NCBI GenBank assembly: GCA_963966185.1
Contig: CAWZYM010000242.1
Location: 476,001-540,000 of the forward strand
DNA length: 64,000 nt
Origin: Rhabditoides inermis
Lineage: Eukaryota > Nematoda > Chromadorea > Rhabditida > Rhabditidae
Direction of reading: 5' to 3'
The position numbers were made by a program, and so were the translations under genes. The notes below the pieces were generated by a model. That model saw only the letters and a program-made list of their open reading frames with translations, was not told the DNA's origin and did no database searches. Positions 59,301-64,000 of the stretch are shown here, one piece after another. How positions within the stretch are numbered: the first letter of the stretch is position 1; each line of letters opens with the position of its first letter.

Positions 59301-59829
59301 GATTGCCTCTGATTGGAATGAGCCTCTATGGGAATAGTGAGTTTCTTGAAGTGAATTTTCCGTATTTTCTCTTTATTTCAGTTTGTCTTTGATCATGTGT
59401 GTGACATACGCGATATTCAACATGATCCAGACATTGATCACAACTCCGGACGTATGTTCCCTTGTAGTACACTCTTAGAGGTTTCTTTTTCAGATGTTCA
59501 CTCGATTTATCCATCTGATGATAATCGTCCTCCCGAAATCGCTTTCTCCTGTCTACGATGTGAGTTTTAGAAATGTTCGACTAATAACACGTTGGACTAG
59601 TAGATTGATCAAAACGATATTTTATTCTCGTACATAGTCACTCTCATTCACAAATCCAAAGAATGTGTGTTTCACTAATTTATAACTGTCACATTCTAAG
59701 GATTTCACGATGCGCGACCGCGAGGAGGTCCTCGGATTGTACCGGAAATACCAGCTAAGCTTGTTCGGAAGAAACTGGATAGGAGACATCATCCAAAAGT
59801 TATCCGCAACAAGTAAACTCAATAACTGA
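41390..59829 (+). CDS. Mucin-stalk, C-type lectin, EGF, seven-helix (adhesion-GPCR-like) receptor
   Basis: 22 exons with consistent phases, about 1,201 residues. Exons: 41,390-41,514; 51,533-51,629; 51,676-53,274; 53,816-53,877; 54,065-54,182; 54,223-54,286; 55,881-55,964; 56,011-56,142; 56,192-56,337; 56,390-56,464; 56,850-56,948; 58,189-58,299; 58,356-58,429; 58,502-58,554; 58,651-58,766; 58,819-58,890; 58,929-59,062; 59,114-59,189; 59,233-59,336; 59,382-59,451; 59,494-59,559; 59,701-59,829. Order: signal peptide 1-21; Cys segment; Thr/Ser stalk about 90-550; C-type-lectin-like domain about 555-690; Cys-rich module; EGF-like modules about 775-850; then helices. The third helix CRIFYWLISSSYVACQWMW with following NEAL resembles adhesion/secretin GPCRs, and a Cys in WTCMG fits the usual disulfide. 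No GPS motif seen; helix 2 is weak. Intron 16 uses GC-AG and is 38 nt. Likely a cell-surface sensor; the ligand is unknown. Confidence 0.78.
41930..44605. repeat. 128-bp satellite array, about 21 units
   Basis: Nearly identical 128-bp units containing gtagtcacgtgacgcgcaca, a gaagaacagagagtgcggca block and a gcagtgtgagacagaagcgg block. Each unit has the palindrome gtcacgtgac and a catgcatg word. The array lies in intron 1 of the receptor gene. The repeated 90-codon minus-strand frames are artefacts of a unit length that is not a multiple of three. Confidence 0.99.
44789..45085 (+). mobile_element. 5' fragment of the RTE LINE
   Basis: Starts at the same ggggtagaaattgtc as the arm copies and covers the 5' UTR and first endonuclease codons. 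It then carries a short triplication of tgtccgttctgccagaagct-like sequence and stops. It lies between the two oppositely oriented 128-bp satellite arrays. Confidence 0.85.
45225..45852. repeat. 128-bp satellite, inverted block, about five units
   Basis: The same satellite as 41,930-44,605 in reverse orientation. The first unit is diverged. An 80-90-bp non-satellite sequence (gttccataattatgaatcgc and following) joins array 1 at 44,613 and, inverted, array 2 at 45,853, so both blocks derive from one array broken by an inversion. Confidence 0.95.
45853..46180. other. Non-coding flank between satellite and fold-back element
   Basis: Begins with the inverted copy of 44,613-44,701. The remainder has no recognised feature. 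Confidence 0.5.
46181..47494. mobile_element. 1.31-kb fold-back element with tandem subterminal repeats
   Basis: The ends gggcctgtcctatcaatgcc and its exact inverse lie at 46,181 and 47,494. Just inside, both sides have irregular repeats of tcaatgaaaa(t/g)tt over about 150 bp. The inverted repeats continue almost to the centre (about 46,870), so the sequence is close to a perfect 650-bp palindrome. A 60-bp stretch at about 46,790-46,850 (ccagcatgcgtgagcaacag) is present on one side only. A GC-rich internal segment (46,690-46,770) contrasts with the AT-rich ends and may be captured sequence. Confidence 0.92.
47495..48530. repeat. Irregular tandem repeats of about 80 bp
   Basis: Repeats built on gtcactgcagcggagacgtg, agagtagacagaa and gtactgtctttagaaagttg. 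Units diverge and lengths vary. A tRNA-like segment interrupts the array. Confidence 0.85.
48125..48212 (-). repeat. tRNA-like sequence
   Basis: The minus strand reads ggcggtagcgcagtagatg, then a decayed anticodon arm, then gctggttcgatgccgcc. GGCGGTA can pair with TGCCGCC as an acceptor stem, but the anticodon stem is mostly mismatched or wobble. It is probably a tRNA-derived repeat or pseudogene, though a functional tRNA is not fully excluded. Confidence 0.5.
48760..50130. repeat. Array of 21-bp GATA-rich quasi-palindromes, inverting mid-array
   Basis: The core unit gtatctatcagatacggactc (21 bp) is clear at 49,620-49,770. The first half (48,760-49,500) reads in the opposite orientation (gagtccgtatctgatagatac). 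A spacer block with gagacacaccataactg recurs at about 48,950, 49,160 and 49,435, and inverted near 49,980. Most units contain self-complementary gtatct...agatac, so single strands would form many hairpins. Confidence 0.93.
50401..51175 (+). mobile_element. CR1/Jockey-type LINE 3' fragment
   Basis: The 194-residue frame resembles the region after the RT of CR1-like LINEs: YIRPYIEYDTKIFNPISKS, ERRFHKDIISFYKI, and FTPRVSKLWNSLPSHL. The 3' end has an attattattat-type tail near 51,160. It is 5'-truncated and lies in receptor intron 1. It is unrelated to the RTE copies. Confidence 0.8.
53295..53794. mobile_element. 500-bp fold-back MITE with tRNA-like arms and TTA target duplication
   Basis: Inverted repeats cgaggagtgtcgttagagcc are flanked by TTA on both sides (53,292-53,294 and 53,795-53,797). 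The arms extend almost to the centre. The inner part of each arm carries a tRNA-like sequence; on plus at 53,473-53,545 it has an A-box (agtggcctagtggttagc) and a B-box (ggggttcgagtcc), with the inverse at about 53,575-53,610. It is inserted in receptor intron 3, just 20 bp after the donor. Confidence 0.88.
54420..55760. repeat. Diverged 128-bp satellite array, about ten units
   Basis: Units of 128 bp (some shortened by loss of the cgtagtgcttatacg part) containing atgactaccgtactctcat, aaaccgcgtcggtctcacac and gctgccgtactg. This is the same family as the satellite at 42-45.8 kb but a distinct subfamily. It lies in intron 6 of the receptor gene, inside the segment between the lectin domain and the EGF modules. 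Confidence 0.95.
57212..58035 (-). mobile_element. RTE LINE 3' fragment in receptor intron
   Basis: 5'-truncated copy with a short (GAGT)n tail at 57,212-57,235. It preserves a stretch missing from the left arm copy (KKLEEKLDMAERHFLHRMLG and the following NNIYSRLLRKKSKL). Several frameshifts are present. It lies in the intron between the EGF exons and the first helix exon, antisense to the gene. Confidence 0.88.
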
Positions 59830-59857
59830 AACAGATTATCAAGATGTTTTGTTCAGA

Positions 59858-61687
59858 ATGAAGAAAGAAGCCAGAGCAAAAACCGCCCAAAAGGAAGCAG
59901 AGAAAACAGCAGAGGTAAGTATAACTCAATAGTGAGGATTCTTCGAATTGTGAGTTTCAGGTGAACAAGATCAAGGCAAGGAATGCGGATCTGAGGGCTC
60001 GCTTCCCTGGAATACCAGCTGGACTTCTCTTCCATGTACCGGAAAAAGGACCCGAAGGCATCATCCGGGAATACCCATGGGCACCCAGTCACAAAGTATG
60101 ATTCGATTCACTGTAGTTTGTTACAACATTTTTTTTAAGTATTATGTGACTCGCAAGGAAAGAGAGATCATGCATACCGAATGGAGTATGTTGTATGTGA
60201 AAGAAAGAATCCAACTCAAGTCGCCGAGGAAAGCTGCATATGTGAGTTCACTGTAAACTGTACAGTCGTAAAAGTACGACGGCTTGTATTTAAAATTCCA
60301 TTTCAGGCTGTGTTCCAGAATGCTCTGAAGAACAATCTATACAGAGCATTCCGGTACCGTCCCCAGTCAGAAACAATCTTCCGTGACTGGATCAACGATG
60401 TGAGTTTCCATACCACTCATCACATGCACGGTCTCACTCACTTTCATTCAGGTGCCCCTCAAGGATGAAGTTCGCATGATTCCATACCAGAGGGTAAACA
60501 TTTGTATATTCAGAATACAACTGATGTTTCCTGTTTGTTTCAGCCGCAAAAGCCGAAGCCGAAGATGGTCAACGAGTTCGAAAAGAAGGTCAAAGACAAG
60601 AACAGACGAGGAGTGAGTTGCAGTTCTCTTGCGTTCACCTTGTAGCCTCATGCTCACTCGTATGATCCATCTTCATGTCGTTATTTGAGGTGCCAGTTCC
60701 GTGGGGAACAGTTGAACCGCAGCCCCTCGAGAGATACACGAACCCGAACAAGAAACCGCAGATGCTACGACCAGAGCCCCGGAACTACGAGAAGGAAAGG
60801 CTGGAGAAAGCACTCGCATACCTCGCACCAACGATCCGATCCGACTGCCAACTGATCGACTACAAGGTGACAGAAAGAAGGAAAGACATGTAATAGAAGG
60901 GGGTGTTACAGGGAACGGAAGACAAGGAGGGAGGGGAAACCTGCAACCACATCTTCATAAAGGCCGCCGAGATAGTGTCAGATGAGAGGGTGAGGAGGAC
61001 AGGGAGGGACTGATGAGTACAATACACAATACAGGTATCCGAGTTCTACAAAGTGTGGAAAACGGAGATTGCAAAGAAGAACGAGAAGTTCGCAGTGACG
61101 TATGATGACGACACCTTCTATCTACAATGGGTCGGCACCGAATGGGAGGAAGCCGCGAAGGAGGTCTTCGTAAGTGTATTCGCTCTTTTATGTAGTGTAT
61201 GTTTAAAGTTAAGATATATCTTAAATAATGTTTACATCAACTTATACTCTCCTTTACACTATTTTTCCAGCAGCCGCATCCGTCGAAAGCTGCAGTTGCG
61301 GATACGCGTTGGGAGACCCGCCATACCAAGTGGAAGTCGTTCAATCCACGCAAGAACCTCTGGCAAGACACGCATTGGACACACCCCGAGAGACCAGAGT
61401 GAGTGAAGGACACCACGACAGCTCACCCTGTTTTCTCTCAGTTTCACCGGACCTCGTCTCGTTCCCCCACCACCTTTCGGATTCCGACTCGAGGAAAAGA
61501 ACCGCAGAATCCAGTGGTACACCGTGAGTTATTTCATTGCAGTGGTGTAGTCATCATGTGTATAATGATATGGTTTCTTTAGGATTCTCTGGAGCGAGAG
61601 TGGCACTGCCTTGTTGTCAACTCGGAGCAATGTGAGAAGTGGGGACGAGGCGAGATCGAGGAAGAAAATGAAGAGGAGTCGCTGTAA
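59858..61687 (+). CDS. Unknown 400-residue Trp-rich protein (or receptor tail)
   Basis: Twelve exons with joined phases: 59,858-59,914; 59,961-60,095; 60,140-60,241; 60,307-60,399; 60,452-60,493; 60,544-60,612; 60,690-60,866; 60,912-60,989; 61,035-61,169; 61,271-61,398; 61,442-61,523; 61,583-61,687 (TAA). The ATG lies 1 nt after a gttcag acceptor, and the previous stop is 28 nt upstream. The product starts with a Lys/Ala/Glu helix (MKKEARAKTAQKEAEKTAE), has no signal peptide or membrane helix, many Trp and basic residues (HTKWKSFNPRKNLWQDTHW), and an acidic end (EEENEEESL). Family not recognised. If a 22-nt intron at 59,813-59,834 were real, it would instead be the receptor's cytoplasmic tail. 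Confidence 0.7.
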
Positions 61688-61707
61688 AGTGCGAATATCC
61701 CACATAT

Positions 61708-62624
61708 TACAACCAGCGCGGCAGCGCTGGTTGGTTTGTGTTAACCCTAGTCGCGCGCTAGAATCGGCAAAAGGCGATTGAACGAAAGGTTCCTTAGAAT
61801 CTTTACGAGAACAATGTGATGCTGATATATGTTATCAGGATGTTAGAAAATGGTTAAGTTTCGATTTTGGTAACGCTAGCTGTTGTAGGAAGCGAGAAAC
61901 GCGCGCGCGCCCCCTGAGGGGCAGGCAATCCCCCGTGTACGGAACGTTTTCTAGGGGGGGGGTGGCGCGCACCGGCTGCCCCCAGCAGACAGGAGGTGCA
62001 CAATCCGCACTGCCTGTGGATTGCCCTGATATCGTTTAGATCGCGTGCTTTGCCCTGCGCACAGTAGTGTTGTGGTTAGCGATTGCGCCCGTTGAGACAC
62101 ATGGCTCGAGTTCGGTTCCGGCTGGCGGCAAACCTTTTGTAATATATGATTTTACATAGAAATGACATTGGAATTGTAAATTTTCCCATCAGCATTACCT
62201 AAACTCTTTTTTGCAAATTTTATACAATTTTGGACTCAACAAGGTGAGTGAACTGTTGGATTTCTTTTAAAAAAATGTTTTGTGGTTCATGTTAATGTAT
62301 ATGAAATCCAATAAAAGTACATTCATTATCTTTTAAAAGGACTTCCGTAAGAGAAGAGTTTGTGTTACTCAATGTAATGCAACAAAAGCTCATGCATTTT
62401 ATCAATCGAAATAGTACACAAACCTGCTCCAATAGTTCAACAAGTTATATATAATCGATCGGATACCGAAATCAATTTCCCGACATACAACATTTGCTCG
62501 CATTAATTTTTATTGCAGAAAGAGCAGGTTTGTTTACTATTTCGATTGATAAAATGCATGAGCTTTTGTTGCATTACATTGAGTAACACAAACTCTTCTC
62601 TTACGGAAGTCCTTTTAAAAGATA
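61708..62624 (+). mobile_element. AT-targeted non-autonomous element, copy 2
   Basis: Same structure as 26,574-27,509: TACAACC and a GC hairpin at the left end, a tRNA-like segment at about 62,065-62,140 (gtgttgtggttagcg, gagttcggttccgg), and a 300-bp fold-back at 62,325-62,624. AT lies on both sides. It begins only about 20 bp after the stop codon of the preceding gene and so may supply that gene's 3' end. Confidence 0.75.
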
Positions 62625-62820
62625 ATGAGTGTTTGAGTTTTCCCACAACGCTATCATTTTAGTCATTACCATTATTGCATTCATACTTGGAACACGAACT
62701 TGACTTTAATAAACTTTGGTTTTACTTGATCTTCGTATAAAACTATAGTTGTATGTTTACAACTGTAGAATAAAACTGAAAACTCTCAATACTTTTTAAA
62801 AAAAAAAGAAACTTTTTTAA
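62625..62820. other. Short AT-rich non-coding stretch
   Basis: No feature recognised apart from a poly-A run near 62,800. Confidence 0.5.
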
Positions 62821-63167
62821 AGGCACAGGGGCGTTTAGCGTTACCAAGGTTCATCGAAATTCACTTATGAGAACTTGGCAAAACTGTTTGCACGTGGCGG
62901 GAATCGAACCGTGAGCGTTACCACAACACTAAGACGACTTGTTCTGACAACCTCATATCGACGAGATGCGCACAGATCTCAACTTTACGATAAGCATTTT
63001 GGCGCGAAGTTCGAATTCGCCTTACCAAGCTTCGCACGTGCACATTTTGGTAAGCGTGTAGGTAACGAGGAAACGCCGTTCTTTCGCGTTTTCTTTGATT
63101 ATTTCGTGTTTTTATGGGTCAAGCCATAAACCAAAGTCAAAAACTAAGCGCCTCTGTTGCTTTAACT
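62821..63167. mobile_element. MITE-like repeat with tRNA-like segment, copy 2
   Basis: Matches 20,046-20,421 with the same imperfect terminal inverted repeats (aggcacaggggcgtttag / ctaagcgcctctgttgct). About 20 bp is missing from the tRNA-like part relative to copy 1. Confidence 0.7.
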
Positions 63168-63326
63168 TTTTCTTGATGACTTATTTGTAGTTCATGTAAC
63201 AGCTACTACCACCTTTAAAAATCTTTTATATATCATACGGGTTTTAACAACTTGTGCAAAAAGAAAAAAGAACAAACCTGAGAAGATAGGAAAGAGAATA
63301 CAACAAAACGATTCTCAATTGGGAAG

Positions 63327-63953
63327 CTACCGTTGGAAAGCGGCCGAGAAAAGCGCAGCAGACGAGGCCTTTGTGTTTAGACAGCTACTAGGAAGCAAGT
63401 GAGAAAAACTAGTAACACGGACATTGAGTACATGTTCCCGAGCGCTGACTCGGAATCGAGGTCGAACTACACGTTTTTCATGACCGCGTGAACTTCGGGA
63501 GGGGCGTAGGTCAAACAACCCTTCTCGGTCAATGGCGACGAATCCGGCCAGGATCTTGTAGAACATCACCAGGTCCTTGACGTGACGCCGTTGTTGAAGT
63601 GAGTGCAGGCCCAGAACCGCATTGAGATGGTCAGGACTACCGATAATGAGTCGGGTGACATAGTGTTGTACCCTCTCCAGCTTCTTGATGGATGCGTCAA
63701 ATGTGAAGTACCTTGGTCTTGTCTTGTGACCAGGGAGTGGAAGTTGCCATGTAAATGCCCAGTCGTTGACGACGTTAATCTCTATCTGTAAGGGTGACCG
63801 ATCATCGTCAGGAGAGCAGGTGACCTTCAAATCGTCAGCGCACATTTTGCAGAAAGCGAGTGGCCGGATAAGCGGGATTAGATCAGCCGAGTGAGTACTT
63901 GGAAGATGCGGGTGAGCTGCTTGTCGACTGCGTCTGTCCAATGATTGAGGCAT
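63327..63953 (-). pseudogene. CR1/Jockey-type LINE reverse transcriptase C-terminal fragment
   Basis: The 208-residue frame has CADDLKVTCS (from YADD), then LQIEINVVNDWAFTWQL, LERVQHYVTRLIIGS, and RRHVKDLVMFYKILAG, the expected order for CR1-like LINE ends. An internal deletion removes the usual segment between WQLPL and the YFTFD region. It is degenerate and cut by the window edge. Confidence 0.75.
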
Positions 63954-64000
63954 TCAGTTCGGTCGACTTCCGTCCAAAATCTTCTCAAAAATCCGACATG

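Overview
The window is eukaryotic nuclear DNA and looks like a rhabditid-type nematode. Introns are mostly 40-60 nt (GTGAGT/GTAAGT donors, TTTTCAG-type acceptors). One gene encodes a Thr-rich secreted protein with a DUF281/C6-like cysteine domain, a family I know only from nematodes. Two start codons sit 2-3 nt after a strong TTTCTAG acceptor, as expected for spliced-leader trans-splicing. There are also C-type-lectin/mucin proteins, RTE- and CR1-type LINEs, a Tc1/mariner element and many fold-back elements. The species cannot be named from the sequence. Nothing bacterial, viral or CRISPR-like was seen.

The main structure is a very large imperfect palindrome. The left arm (about 380-16,790) reappears in inverted orientation in the right arm (about 23,320-53,274) around a unique spacer of about 6.5 kb. 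From the outside inward each arm carries: exons 1-3 of a mucin/C-type-lectin receptor gene (left on -, right on +); a (TA)n tract; an RTE-type LINE; purine-rich low-complexity DNA; an exon for a single-pass membrane peptide; a GC-rich minisatellite of about 125 bp; a small secreted-protein gene (2a); and a Cys/Thr-rich gene (2b). The right arm is longer because of later insertions, a 10-kb receptor intron 1 full of satellites and fold-back elements, and a longer minisatellite. Because the arms can be compared, several insertions in one arm have a visible empty site in the other.

The spacer (16,790-23,320) holds AT-rich DNA, a Tc1/mariner relic, tRNA-like repeats, an apparently intact DUF281-like gene (20,964-21,744) and a 549-bp fold-back element.

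The right-arm receptor gene (41,390-59,829) appears complete: signal peptide, long Thr-rich stalk, C-type-lectin-like domain, EGF-like modules, then a seven-helix region resembling adhesion (class B2) GPCRs. Every splice phase I checked is consistent, giving about 1,201 residues. It is followed almost without a gap by a Trp-rich, 12-exon unknown gene (59,858-61,687). The left copy has only exons 1-3 inside the window. The two receptor copies are nearly identical in exon 1 and the end of exon 3 but strongly diverged in exon 2 and the start of exon 3. This mosaic suggests exchange between palindrome arms together with diversification of the extracellular stalk.

The right end (61,700-64,000) carries a second copy of the AT-inserting element also found at 26.6-27.5 kb, a tRNA-like MITE and a CR1-like LINE fragment.
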